A stretch of DNA of 64,000 bases from Polytrichum commune (taxonomy: Eukaryota; Streptophyta; Polytrichopsida; Polytrichales; Polytrichaceae), in NCBI GenBank assembly GCA_950295325.1, contig OX485809.1:18166001-18230000 (forward strand), given 5' to 3'. Below are positions 1 through 11,727 of the stretch, in pieces (position 1 is the stretch's first letter; each line of letters starts with the position of its first letter). Made by a program: the position numbers and the translations under genes. Under the pieces are notes generated by a model, which searched no databases, had not been told where the DNA came from, and was given only the letters and a program-made list of their open reading frames with translations.

Positions 1-1393
1 CTTGGAAATTGAAGCAATGGTAAACACCAAATGTAAGACTCTGACTAAAAAGGTGAAGCTTGGGACAACACAAATCCCACCAGAATGCAAAGATCATATT
101 AAGAAGGTTAAGGAAGAGCCTAGATTGAGGGGTATAAGACATATTAGACAAGTTTTCAGAGGAAACGTTGGCCAAACTAAAAATTTGAGGGGGATGGATT
201 TTTTAATGAACCTAAGAAGAAGAGGTTCCGATAAATGATCTTTAAGGATGGTAAGGCTTTTGCTTCTTCATTAGTTGAGATTGGATGTGTTAATCTAAAG
301 ATTGTTGCGCCAATGGTTATTTTCACTGTTCCATATGTGCCTTGGCATTTTAAGCCAATCCATGTGCCAAAAGCCTTGTTACCTAAGTTGGTGAATCCAT
401 TGAAGGAGAGAATGCAGATGGGGATATTCGAACCACCTACGACTTTATATTCCAATTGTTGGTTCACAGTGCCAAAGAAGTTTGGATATTTGAGGTTTAT
501 TCAATATATGTAGTTGACAAACAAGGTAATAATCATAAACAAAGGATTGAGACTGATTGTGGACGAGGTTTTTGCAAGACATGTAATCTATTCTACTGGA
601 GATCTTTATTTTGGTTATGATCAGTTTCAGCTTGCATTACAGGAACATAGATCTAGTAACTATGAATATTCCATTGGGACTTATGAGAATGTGCACATTT
701 CTTCAAGGTGCCACTAACTCAGTAGCTCATATGCAAAATACCATGAACCAAATCATGAGGAAATTTGTACATGAGAATACCATTCATATTTGTGGATGAC
801 ATACCTATCAAAAGTTGCAAAGAGGAGGTAATTTTTTTTTGACATTGGATGCGAATGAATGTTGGAAAATTTGTAAATGACCACATTGAAGATGTAGAGA
901 TGATTTTGAAGCGGTGGATCTAATATTGTCCATTAACAAGTCCAAATTTGGAGTAGATGAAATTTTGGTGGTTGGACATTTGTGTGGGAGGTATGGAAAA
1001 AAACCTAACTTTGAGAAGGTTGATGTTATCGCTAGGATGAAGGCATACACTAGCGTTACTGAAGTAAGAAGATTTTTGGGAGCTTGTATTTTCTATCAGA
1101 TTTGGATTCCATATTTTGCCCATAAAGCTGAAACACTGTATAATCTTTTGAAAAAATGAACCAAGTTTAAATGGGGGCAAAAACAAGTGCTAGCCAATGA
1201 GGGTCTAAAGGAGATTTTGAAGTCGCCACCGATCTTGAGGCAAGTTGAAACACAATATTCATTAAAATGTGAGTTTTCCAGTGAATTGAGTACATAAAGA
1301 AAATTATTAATCCAAGAATGAAATGAAAACCACTGGAAAGTTGTAGAGTACAAGTAAAAAAATAACATTTGATTTTCCGCCGTAAATTCCGCC

Positions 1394-1923
1394 GTAGTTT
1401 CCATTAAAATGAGAGTATGTTAAGCTGGGAAATCGACTCATTTAGGTCGACTCAACCTAAATTGACTAACTTAATTGTCCTCATTTAGGTCGACTCAACT
1501 TAAATTGACAGCGTAATGTCCTCATTTAGGTCGACTCAACCTAAATTGACAAAATATTGTCCTCATTTAGGTCGACTCAACCCAAATTGACTAACATATT
1601 GTCCTCATTCAGGTCGATTCAACCTAAATTGACTAACATAATTGTCCTCATTTAGGTCGACTCAACCTAAATTGACAACATAATGTCCTCATTTAGGTCG
1701 ACTCAACCTAAATTGATAAAATATTGTCCTCATTTAGGTCGACTCAACCTAAATTGACAACATAATGTCCTCATTTAGGTCGACTCAACCTAAATTGACA
1801 ACATAATGTCCTCATTTAGGTCGACTCAACCTAAATTGACAAAATATTGTCCTCATTTAGGTTAACTCAACCTAAATGAGTCGATTTCCTAGCTTAATAT
1901 ACTCTCATTTTAATGGAAACTAC
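1394..1923. repeat. nested foldback unit with about 53-bp inverted arms
   Basis: The left arm (from 1394, GTAGTTTCCATTAAAATGAG) and the right arm (ending 1923) are inverted copies over about 53 bp with only two mismatches. A tandem array lies between them. I see no convincing target-site duplication, so it may be a nested MITE or a palindromic expansion inside the host element. Confidence 0.65.
1437..1880. repeat. hairpin-forming minisatellite, about 12 units of 41-43 bp
   Basis: The unit starts CCTCATTTAGGTCGACTCAA and continues CCTAAATTGACAAC. Each unit contains the inverted pair ATTTAGGT/ACCTAAAT around CGACTCA, so every repeat can fold into a small stem-loop. Spacer ends vary among TAATGT, TATTGT and TAATTGT. 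The first and last units are partial and merge into the arms of the foldback unit. Confidence 0.85.
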
Positions 1924-2796
1924 ACGTCTGAAGTATAATCTAGTATTTATTAACATAACATGACTTTTAGGTGTCCAAATGGCCAATATTATTTTGAGAG
2001 GATCCCACTCTTTCAAAATCTTGAGTATTGTGTTTTGACTATAATTGTGACAAACCAATTGTTAGTATTGTTGACACAAGTCCAATTACTATTGGTTGGG
2101 CTATTGATCAAGATGATGTAAAAAGGAGAAAATTTGCCATCAAATTTAGACCAAAAATTATTATGGATAGACAAAAAAAAAATTCACAAGTGAAGAGGAA
2201 GCTTTTAGGAACACTCACAACTATAAGATTAGATATAAATTATTTAATTGGAGGCAATGTGGTGTTGGAGTTTGATTGATTACCATTGTTAGGAATAACT
2301 GCCAACTATTCCACTCTTGATATTGCCATGTTCATGTGAGTTGCCTAAATCAATCACTCAATCATATCTTGACGGACATATACCGTAAAAGAAATTATAT
2401 GGTAGATTTGCTATCCAGAGCTAGATTTAATTGTGAAGAAGATATGGAGACGCAAGATATTGGTGAAGATGACAATGATGAGATATATGACTATGTGCAT
2501 GCTACTGATGGAACAAATTCGAGTAGTGAAGATCAATGTTTCAGAGGAGATCTTTATGTAGGCAAATTGAGAGACATTGACATTTATTTGAATACTATAA
2601 GGAGACAAGAATATTGGTCAAACAAGACTTTGAAATACATGAGACATTGGTCTTACAATTATTTTCTAAGAGAGTTATTGTCGAAGAGGCCTACGACGGG
2701 GTACCATAAAGAATGATAGATGATGTAGGGACTATAAACCAAATTCTCAAGGAGTTTTATGATACCTTTGGGCAAGGCACAAAGGAATTTTGGCCA

Positions 2797-3570
2797 CATT
2801 GTGAGATAAAGTAGGCACCCTCTTGGTTTGTAAGCCAAAGTATTGAATCGTGTTCATCCTTAGTTCACAAATAACATTCTCTAAGGTTCGAAAGTCTTAT
2901 GAGGGAAAATGTTGTAGTTAGTTTTCTAAGCATCTAATTAGCCCTATCTAAGCTTAGTTTCATTGGAAACGGTAACCTAGACCCTTCTAATGTAATTCAA
3001 TTATTAAAATTAAATACAAAAATACTAATATAATATTTTAGAACTTCTAACTATTTGAGAATGAATATGAAGAAATGAGGTTTATGTAAAATGCCTCACG
3101 GAAATGCTTATAACTTTTAGTCATAAGTTTAGATTTTAATGAAATTAATATGGATAGAGAGATAACTTTAAGACCTATCTAGAGATATAAAAATGATTGA
3201 AAATTGACTCTCTAGCTAACCAGGGTGAAGCTACAAAGTTAGCAGTACTACAGTAGAAGTTGTCTCACGGAAACGCTCATAATTTTTAGATATAATTTTA
3301 GATTTTAATGAAACTACTTGTTCTGGAAATAAGACTTTAACATCTATCTATGCATTCAAGATATATCAGAATCGGACTCAAAGGTAAAACATGACAAGGC
3401 TCTGAAGTACGCTGTCTCTTTTTGGTTTAAAATCACTATTTAATATGATATTCTATATGAACTAATTTTGCTCTACAAACAAGAAAAAATAGATTAGTAT
3501 GTAATTTGAATATAAAGAGACAAAGACTAAATAAAATATAGGAAAATATTTTATTTGAATAATAATAACA
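2797..3570. repeat. partial copy of the 27.3-kb TIR element
   Basis: From CATTGTGAGATAAAGTAGGC onward this stretch aligns with 27324-28060, including a shared block around GGTTCGAAAGTCTTATGAG and another around GAAATGAGGTTTATGTAAAA. The right-hand half and the right terminal repeat are missing. No coding potential is seen. The flanking 2717-2796 and 3571-3800 contain nothing I recognise. Confidence 0.6.
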
Positions 3571-3802
3571 ACCTACTCATTTTCAAAGAGAAAAAATATT
3601 CAAACTCCTAAATACTAACAATGAGTCCTTCGATCCATGGTTGATCGAAGTTGGAATCGTTCGTTAATGATCGTTCCGTCCACGTCCATATTACATACAT
3701 CTTTCCAAGTGATATCATTTACTAACGTGACAAGATTCGGACATTCATCATTAAAATCAAGTTTTTTGTAAAAATCTATTATTCCCACAGATATAGAAGA
3801 TT

Positions 3803-4884
3803 CTATCTCGCCCTCGGAAGTGGGATTAGCCCAAAGTCATTCAACAAAATCGTCATCCGCCTCTCATCCATACAATCCGGGCCCAAATATTTTAGGGGTC
3901 TTACACCGCCTATATCTTTAGGTTTTTCATCTTTAATGAAATAAGATTCATTGGCATCATGATCGGTTTCCTTATCGCTATCGTAGGAAGAATCACTACT
4001 TGATTGAACCTCATGTTCGGCGCGTTTTACGACACGAGGTTTTGTTCTCACTTTAGTTCTGTTATTACAACTTCCGTATGTAATGCAACCCTTCGCCCAA
4101 TCTGTAACCGCATTCGAAAGTTTTAACCACAGTTGAGACCGGTTGAGGTCTTAAAATCAAAGAACTTAAATGTAGAGACACTAGCGCTCTCAGAGAATCA
4201 ACAAAGAGTGCAGTGGATGGTGAGAGTGCCGAAGACGTTTGGCGGGAGCGAGCACAGGTGGAGCTCCAAACAACACAGCGAAGGCAAGGCCGTCTCGAGG
4301 CCTTGAGCGGCGGGTGAGAACAGGGCCATTTTGGAGTTCAAGGCAACAAGTGAGAACGCAGGGCGGGACCCAGTCCCCGAGAGTAAAGATGGACCGGTTA
4401 GGTCACAGGCACCGGTAGAAGCTAACTGGTTAGGGCACAAGCGAACTGGTTGCGGGTATCGGGAGACGAACCAGTTGGATATTAGTAAGAAGGGGACCCT
4501 TTTACATAGCCGAAGAAGGGCCTGAACAGAATGGGAACAAGGCCAGTTGGAGAAGTGAAGGGGCACGAGCCTATCTCCGTTTTAGGGCACATGTTAAATA
4601 GAATTAGGATGGATGATATTCCAACTAAGGTGATAGGAAAAGTTATGTAGGTAGGAAGTACATTTCAAACTATTTCAATTTAATCTCTATGAGTTAAAGA
4701 CTTTTAACCAGGATATTATTAGATGCAGCGCTAAATTTAGCCGAGCTAACATTTACAAAAATCCTAGGAAAACGTAGATTTGTGAGACTATATAAGGAGG
4801 CCACTTGAGGGCCCTAATACACTTCATTTCATCCCGAACATTTTACATGAGTGTCCGGACCTCGGACTTTGTTGAGACGTGAGG
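3803..4884. other. unassigned stretch, short minus-strand open frame
   Basis: A minus-strand frame at 3803-4051 (82 codons, acidic and serine-rich) shows no recognisable domain. From about 4140 the sequence turns GC-richer and has overlapping open frames on both strands without domain signals, as is common in the LTRs of this window. I assign no gene. Confidence 0.3.
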
Positions 4885-5085
4885 AAATCCAAAGGCACCC
4901 ACGGTGCACTGGAATTACCTATAGGCACCCGAGGTGCTTTGGCAATTCCAATTGGACTTTTAGGCACCCGAGGTGCGTTAGGAAATTCATAGGCGCCTGA
5001 GGCGCATTAGGAATTCCATAGGCACCCACGGTGCATTGGAATTACATATAGGCACCCGCGGTGCCTTAGTAATTCCAATTGGATT
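4885..5085. repeat. palindromic GGCACC-n-GGTGC array
   Basis: About six irregular copies of a module reading roughly TAGGCACCCGAGGTGC followed by TTAGGAATTCCA. The core GGCACC...GGTGC is an inverted repeat, and compensated changes occur: one copy reads GGCGCC...GGCGC (GGCGCCTGAGGCGC), keeping pairing while changing sequence. Spacing between modules is about 30-50 bp. Confidence 0.6.
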
Positions 5086-6479
5086 GGCGGAGCGAACTTG
5101 GTACGTTGGAAGAGTTTTAACGTACCCGCGGCGCATTCGCGAGAGCAAGACATTCACCACGGTTAGCGGAGCGAGCTCCCAAAGTGTTATCACGCAACGT
5201 GCGAGATTGAGAATCCGTGCAAGGAGTTGAAGACTTAGTAAATCAAAATTATGGAGGAGGCCGCATAACGGAGAAATTTGGAGTATGCGGGATTTTCAAA
5301 AGACCTTAGGAAAGTGAACACCATATTCACCTAAGAAAACAATTAAGAAAATTATCTTATATGAAATATGATTGGAAATGATTGAGAATGAATGTAGCAA
5401 CACTTGAGCTTAAAAAGGATACTACACACCTAAACATTATTCGTACTTGGCAAGTTGTTACGACGAGGGAATGTACACTAGGCAAATCAAATCACTTAGG
5501 CAATGCTCAAAATAAGAAAGAAATTTGATACCTCGAGCCGAAATTGACACCTAAGCAAATCTACTCATTATTACCTCACACACTCTCGGTCGTGAGTTAC
5601 CTTGATTAGTTTGTTTGATAGGACTTGGAAAATCTAATCGAATAGGTCGGCAAGCAAAGGAATTGATCTAGGGAAGGTTAAGTGATGGCCTCGTCATCAA
5701 ACCACCTATCATAACACTTAGGGATTTTGGCGGCCTAAGGGAATATTCTGGGAATATTGCCCGCCTTAGCCAAAGATTTAGAATGTCCCGTGAGCTAGGT
5801 CGTCTTAACTTAGCGAGGGAGTATGCTTGCCGTGTGAAAGTATTAGGCAATGGGTTTGAAAATTTGAACGGAATAAAGGATAATGCTTTGGAACTTGAAC
5901 GAATGAATGAGGATTTTTATTTAGGATTACAAATCAATATGAAATAAATTCAAACCATTGTCGGAAGGAGATTTTAGATGGTTTCAAATTAGGAGAGTTA
6001 TAAACTTGAAATATGTTTTAGATGAATTCAACCATGAAAGATATTGTATGAGGGTGTTTCTCTCGGGGAAACACTTAACCTTGACATTACACGTTTGAGA
6101 AATATTAACTTAAGTTCTAAGGCACTAACTCATTAAGAATTCATTAGAGAGTTATCGAGAAATATTGAATATGCGTTCAAGTATTTTCTTGATAAAGACA
6201 TTTCGGGGAACATAAACTTGTGATCTTAGATCAACTACTCCTGGAGAATTTATAAGAACATTGGAAATATATGTTACGGGATTGAGACACAGAAGAATGC
6301 AAACACCTTCAAGAGACTTAGAGAGAAGATCTAATTTTGGTGGGAGTAACTTCCATGTAAACCGGTTCAGCAGCGGGTTACACCGTCTGAGGCTGGAAGG
6401 TTGAAGGTGCCCTCCACATTAAAATCCCAACTCATAAGTCTCACCTCCCATAGAAACCTCAAGTTTTTTTTATCATACT
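5086..6479. other. no gene recognised
   Basis: AT-rich intergenic or old repeat sequence. The six frames are short and carry no domain motif. The stretch lies downstream of the minus-strand gag-protease remnant and may include decayed pol or LTR of that element, but I found no RT, RNase H or integrase motif. Confidence 0.35.
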
Positions 6480-8652
6480 TTCGGGTTGAACATTCCGTTG
6501 ATATGCCATGGTGATGTTGATCGTTGACGGTCCACTAAACTGTAACCTGAGTCGACCATGACATGATATTTACCGCACTTCCTCCATCTACAAGACAACA
6601 CGAAACTCCTTTGTCCACGATTGAAATTTCTACCAATACGGGTCCCAGATCTACTTTAACGTCCGTGCGTGCTACAAGTGTAATGGGGGTTGATATATTC
6701 TTCCGTCGACGAAGTACACCTCTTTGAATTGCTTTCTTAATGATTGGTGACACCTCTATGAGTTGAGCCACCGAAATATTGACATTTAAACGTGCCAAAT
6801 CATCCCTCACATCATAAGCGTTAGAAGATGTCCCTTTATGACTCAAAGGCTTTTGGTTGGTATCCTTTGGCTTCGGAGGAACAAGAATCTTCAGAATAGT
6901 CCGCGGCAATGATTCTTTATTATTTTCATTGATCACATTACCCTCATTAATTATATTATGAGCGGCATTTAGCACATTTTCCAACTCGGTCAAATATGGA
7001 AGAACATAGGTATCGGGTCTTATATTTTCCAAAGCTGGAGTCAAGTTTTCGGAGCCTTGACGTCCTTGTGTGAGCACCGCATACGATTCCCTATCTTCTT
7101 TCTCCTTCAACTTGAACGACATATCATCAACCTCAAAAACTTGCACAAGGTTAGCGGAAGATGATGGGATCTCAACCGGTCTCTCTGTCCGAGCATCTTG
7201 AAAACTTACCTTGGTGGCATGAAATGGATTGTAAACTTTACTACATTCTCCCACCACCGGTCTAGATTCTACCAAATGAGAGGGTTCATTTTGTCGAGGT
7301 AATACTTGTGGAACATTTCTATCGACATAAGAGAATGAGCGATTGGGAGGCTCTATGAGGTGTGGATCAAATGGCCTCCTTTGTCCTTCATGGTTGGCGC
7401 GAATCTGATCCGGATCTTTCGTACGTGGTGTAAAGGTAATTACCTTATCCGGTTGGTTGCATTGATCTATAGAATGAAGTCCATTATAATTTGAACACTT
7501 TGGACCAACTTCTAAGCCTCCGGAACCTCGATTATTCGGCTCCCACCTTCTACTCGGCATCGAATTGTTGAAATTTCCACTTTGAGACTTTTGACGAGGT
7601 AGTGTATTCAGCCGTCTTGAAGAACAGTAAGCCACTGTGTGACCATGTTGTCTACAAATGGTACACCAATATCCGGTTTGAACATGACCATACTCTTGAG
7701 TTGGAGGCCTATACTGTAATTTATGTTGCATCATACACGACATTTGTTCATTCATAGTCACAAATTGTTGACGCATGATCTCTTTCATGGTCTCTAACAA
7801 TTCTTGTCTCATATAAGTAAATTTAGATTCCACATTTATATCCCCTACCTTGGATGTGGCCTCTAATGATCTAGACGACACGTTTAGAATGTAACATGGG
7901 AATGAATAAGGGTGTAAAATATTCCGAATTCATTGTCGGAATTCTTACGGCATAAGGAGTTGCCGATACATATGGAGAAATAAATACTTCTGAAGGTGGA
8001 TTCATCTTCGTAGATACCGGAAAATATTGTGACATCAACACTTCTTCAAATCTTACCTTCTTCATTTTTTGATCTAGTCTTTCCACCATCAAAGAGGCAT
8101 CCATCGCTTATTCTACAGTTGTCGGATCTTACATCAACACCTCCCACAATACTTGTTCTTGTAAAGATTCGAGAAAAAACGAGAGAATGGTGTTTTTTCT
8201 CAAATCGAGCCGCGTCAGATCTATCTTTAACCAATTTGAACTTCCACACAAACTCCGAAATCGTCTCGTCCTCTCTTTGTTTCAATTGTGAGAACACGAT
8301 AAGAGCACCGCATTGATCTACGACTGTTTCAAATTTTTTTGGAAACGCGTATCTAAGAGATGTCCACGTAGGAAATGAAGCGGGAGGATTGGACCAAAAC
8401 CATTTAAGTGCCTTACCCTTTAAAGTAGAATAAAATCATAATAATGTATAATGATCATCGTTAACAGAATTCATGACAACGGTATTAGAAAAACTTTGAA
8501 CACGCAACCTTGGATTTTGGTTCTTCCATCGAATGATGGAAAAAGAACCATCGGTGTAATGGGCGGAAGACCCACCGGTTGCACAACAGGTAATGTACTC
8601 GTGATAAGTGTTATCGAAGGTGGATCCAACGGGTGAGACGCCATGGTTGGCG
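6480..8652 (-). pseudogene. gag-protease of a gypsy element (frameshifted)
   Basis: Reads leftward from an ATG at about 8650 (MASHPLDPP). The gag domain follows with SNPPASFPTWTSLRYAF and REDETISEFVWKFKLVKDR (about 8400-8200). A second part runs to a nucleocapsid-like CTICRQHGHTVAYC knuckle near 7660. The longest open piece is 6535-7881 (448 codons). It ends in the retropepsin motif CCLVDGGSAVNIM, after which a frameshift moves the reading to SGPSTINITMAYQRNVQPES near 6500. Two further frame changes separate the gag pieces (8046-8297, 7871-8104). Pol is absent downstream. It may belong to the same broad group as the pol remnant at 48155-51327, which lacks gag. This is a dead copy. Confidence 0.75.
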
Positions 8653-8679
8653 TTGGTAGAGCACTCTCACCTTATTCTC

Positions 8680-9655
8680 TGTCGCGCACCTCTCCATGAA
8701 GAGTGCCCGAAACACCATGGGCACATGGGGGACCTCGGAGTGACACTTGGGACTTGTGGCGCCGTTGGTGAGAGGGCCCAAGTGATCCTAGTGTGGGTGA
8801 GGGCCCCGGGCGTTGGGAACGCCTCCCACCCACGGAGACTAGGAGGCATGAGGGTGAGGCCATGAGCTATGCATAGCTCATGGCGTGGTGATTCTAGAAT
8901 GCTCAAGACCACCTCAAGCAGAGGTGTGAGCTAGGAGTTATGGCCATTTGAGTGGGGCGCTGTCCCGGGAGAGCGCCCTGGTACAGCAGTGCCTGGGAGT
9001 GATTCCCGGGACTGCCAAGGTTCAAACAGGCATAACTTCCTCAAGACTTGCCCGAATGGGGCGAATGAGGAGTCCATCGGCATCTGCGTGAAGCGTAGAT
9101 GAAGATGGAGTGGTTGGGTGTTATGATCAGACATCATACAAGGAAGTTATGATGGTCTGAAGCTGCTGGGGGGGTTCTAGGCCCAGGAGCTAAGGGAGAA
9201 TGTCCACTTGGCCTCAACTCTTGGTAGAGAGACAAGAGGTTGGTTGACGGTGGGGTAGGGGCCCCGCGTAGAGTCCTAGAGGCTTACATGGGTGAGGTGG
9301 TGTGGCGTCACCCAGCCGAGGCCGAACGGCACGGCCTCCATGGGCTTTGGCCCATTGTGAGGCCATAGTTGCCTAGTATGGTTCGGGTTGTTGTAGTGTT
9401 GCTCCGGCAACGTGATGATCAACATAAGATCGGACTTCCATGTTCCATGGATGGAAGTCCATATCTAAGGATTGGTTACCGATTAAAGGGGTGAGTCCCG
9501 AAAGTAAAGTAGGAGGGTTGGTTCCCTCCTATGAACTATATGGTCCGGGGTAAGAGGAGCTAACCATTAGCATGGCGGAATGTGAATGGTTAGCGCTCGT
9601 AACCTTTGCTAGAATTGAAAATTGGCAAGATTGTCAAGGGGGGGCTAGCAAGGGT
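8680..9655. mobile_element. LTR copy, same family as the solo LTR at 30019-30991
   Basis: Roughly 970 bp aligns end to end with 30019-30991, from TGTCGCGCACCTCTCCATG to CTAGCAAGGGTTG. The right end lacks the TGTGACA terminus of the intact copy, so it appears slightly truncated, and I see no flanking duplication. It lies between the gag start and gypsy leader sequence. The small ORFs inside it on both strands are not genes. Confidence 0.65.
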
Positions 9656-10080
9656 TGCTAATAAATAAAAATACTATTACAAAACATATCAAGGGGCCCG
9701 AGAACAATGAGTTGGATACCCCCTAAGCGGTCAAGTAGTCAAACCACTTGACCTTACGAGATAGGCGAATGGGTTTAGGAATGCATACCTTGGCCGCGCT
9801 CCCTCCAATTCTAAATGAAAGACTAAGGCTAGTTAGTTTACCTCAATTTTCTTCGGTTGATTATACTCGATGTAGGTCGAGCCGCTAACTCTTTCCTTGC
9901 TCCACTTCCCGGATGTTGACCTTGTTTTCTTCCTTGTAGCTATGTAACTTCCAACTTAAAAAATTCATAGTAAAATCATTAGTACTTGAATTTGCGTTTT
10001 CTATACACCATTGGAAAACTATTAACAAGGTCTAATTGAGAAAAATATGATATGAACAAGTATCTGGTAAGCACGGAGTT
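9656..10080. repeat. gypsy 5' leader-like repeat (pairs with 52704-53290)
   Basis: The sequence from GCTAATAAATAAAAATAC through the block CCGCGCTCCCTCCAA to AATTCATAG matches 52704-53290. In both places it lies to the right of minus-strand gypsy coding sequence, that is, upstream of the genes. The parsimonious reading is a conserved 5' untranslated or leader portion of that retrotransposon group. The following 10081-10704 contains no recognised feature. Confidence 0.5.
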
Positions 10081-10704
10081 TCTCTTCATGATAATGTTTA
10101 AGTTCCCTCTCTAATATCTTTCCCTTCTCTTACACTTTAGTTTTGGATTCCTCTTAGTGTTAATATACTATGCTTTAAATACATATAATTTTCAATTACC
10201 TCACTCTCTACATGTAAAGTTTGGTACACTTATAAAAAACCTTATTAAAGAATATTCACATAGCCACAATAGTCTATACGATCTATGTTTTCTAATCTCG
10301 CTCTTCTTGTTGTTTTTGTTTCCAAACACCCTTAACTTCAACTCTTTACAACTTTTTTTATAAAAAAATTGGAGCCTCCCTATTTTGTATATAACTCTCA
10401 TATGTCATAAAGAACACCATTTCAAAATTTTATATCAATTGAACATTCCAATTACTCACAATCCACAAAATTCTTTAGTCCAAATTCTATTCATTTAATC
10501 ATGAACGAAATTATAGAACTAGTGCACTTAGTGCAACTTATTCATTTTAAATCTACCACTCCCATATCCTCAAGTATAGTATGGTTTCCTAAACATTTTT
10601 TTTCTCAAATATTGAGTGTTTCTCCAAATTCCACACAAATACCAACCACAAAATGTCAACTCCCTCTGAACACCCTTCTTCCATCCCTTAAATATTCTTC
10701 CTTC

Positions 10705-11490
10705 TTGTCTCTTGCTTTAACACATTGTCGTCCCAATTACATCCCTTGTTTATTATGGGTTTAGGATAGCGATGGAGTTTGGATTTACGGCACCACTTAC
10801 CCCTACATCACATGGAACAAAGTGTGTTTTGATGATGGTAGAGCATTTTAGCAAGTGAATTGAACACGTTGCCTTACCTCAAAAGTCATCCGAGTTGGCA
10901 GCCATTGCATTTCTAGATTGTATTTTAGCTCATTTCGAAGCACCTACTAAGGTGTTAACTGATCAAGGAAAGAAATTTATTGGTTCATGTGAGGAATGGT
11001 GTACCAACACCCTTATTAATCATCACACTACATCACGAGAGCATCTAGAGGCGGATAATTTAACTGAACGTATTGTTCAAACGGTCAAACGAGGTGTGCA
11101 TATATATATATGGTTTATTACGAGGCAACCATCGTAATTGGAACCTTATACACCCATTGATAGCCATGGTTTACCGTTTCAATAAAAAAATATCATTGGC
11201 TTCGTATAGTCCTTACCAATTGTTGTATGGAAGGAAACATATGTTGCCAAGTTTTGTTTGAGAAACACTGAATCCAGTTGTGGACTTGGATGACCCAAAG
11301 ATTTGGGCTCAATGTCTATATGTTTTATTTGCGGTGAAAAGAAAGGTGCGGCAACCATATTGTTTTGTGACACATAGCAACCAGGCTGGCATATAGCATG
11401 CTTAATTCCGCCCTTGACTTCATTGCCTTTTGGTGATTGGATTTGCCCTCGATGGCAAAGATCTTCGGGACATGCTACGTCTTTGGACAA
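10705..11490 (+). pseudogene. decayed integrase-PHD relic, relative of the DNMT element
   Basis: This aligns with the 3' part of the DNMT element (about 21300-22430). Visible pieces are ...MVEHFSK, LPQKSSELAAIAFLD, VLTDQGKKFIGS (second integrase Asp), EADNLTERIVQTVKRGV (catalytic Glu), NHRNWNLIHPLIAM and SLASYSPYQLLYGRK. After DDPKIWAQCL about 110 residues are missing and the reading jumps, in another frame, straight into the PHD finger (CGEKKGAATILFCD, then GWH and CPRW). It holds several stops and frameshifts. At the position of the in-frame TAA of the DNMT element (21481) this copy has GAG. It proves that the integrase-PHD fusion is a family trait and older than the young element. Whether this family member carried a DNMT cannot be seen, because only the 3' part remains. 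Confidence 0.85.
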
Positions 11491-11727
11491 ATGCTAATTG
11501 TTTATAGGAAGGAAATTCATTATTGTCATAATGACAACATTGTCATTTTTGGTGACTAGACGCCAAATATACGACAAGGCAAAATTTGATGGGTGGAACG
11601 CGGGAAGATTCAACAAAAATCCTCGAAGACAACTAAAGATAGGGCATCACATTTGTACCAAACTTATAAGTCTTGTTGTGATATTTTTATCAAGTTATTC
11701 CTATTATCGTTGGCCAACCCTTAATGT

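Larger units (their letters stand above)
1249..2034. mobile_element. 786-bp TIR DNA element inside the gypsy pol relic
   Basis: The terminal inverted repeats AACACAATATTCA and TGAGTATTGTGTT match with one mismatch, and TTGA is duplicated on both sides (1245-1248 and 2035-2038). Removing the element with one TTGA restores the pol reading across the junction (Gln-Val-Asp-Tyr-Asn-Cys), which fixes the boundaries. There is no transposase ORF, so it is non-autonomous. It carries a second inverted-repeat unit and a minisatellite. Confidence 0.75.
1..2716 (+). pseudogene. decayed Ty3/gypsy pol (RT-RNase H), split by a TIR element
   Basis: This is a broken gypsy-type pol that begins before the window. 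Frames at 2-238, 235-513, 514-799 and 914-1159 together read as the RT region: a TVPKKFGYLRFIQ block, a SVAHMQNTMNQIMRKF block, then EILVVGHLCGRYG and EVRRFLGACIFYQIWIP, the usual thumb/connection sequence. The RNase H part resumes after the insertion as IVDTSPITIGWAIDQDD and QVKRKLLGTLTTIRLD (2028-2279), then MVDLLSRARF (2336-2716), the end of the RNase H region. Stops and frame changes are frequent, and one TAG (511-513) sits where a glutamine would be expected. No integrase is seen, so it is also truncated. The family differs from both the DNMT element and the minus-strand gypsy elements in this window. Translation into protein is very unlikely. Confidence 0.75.

Noticed and set aside
1437-1880. 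CRISPR-like regular array
   Set aside because: Units are contiguous tandem repeats without unique spacers, in eukaryotic transposon DNA; it is a minisatellite.
8608-8912. ORFs shared by 8608-8912 and 29959-30251
   Set aside because: Shared because both are copies of one LTR family; open on both strands, no domain.
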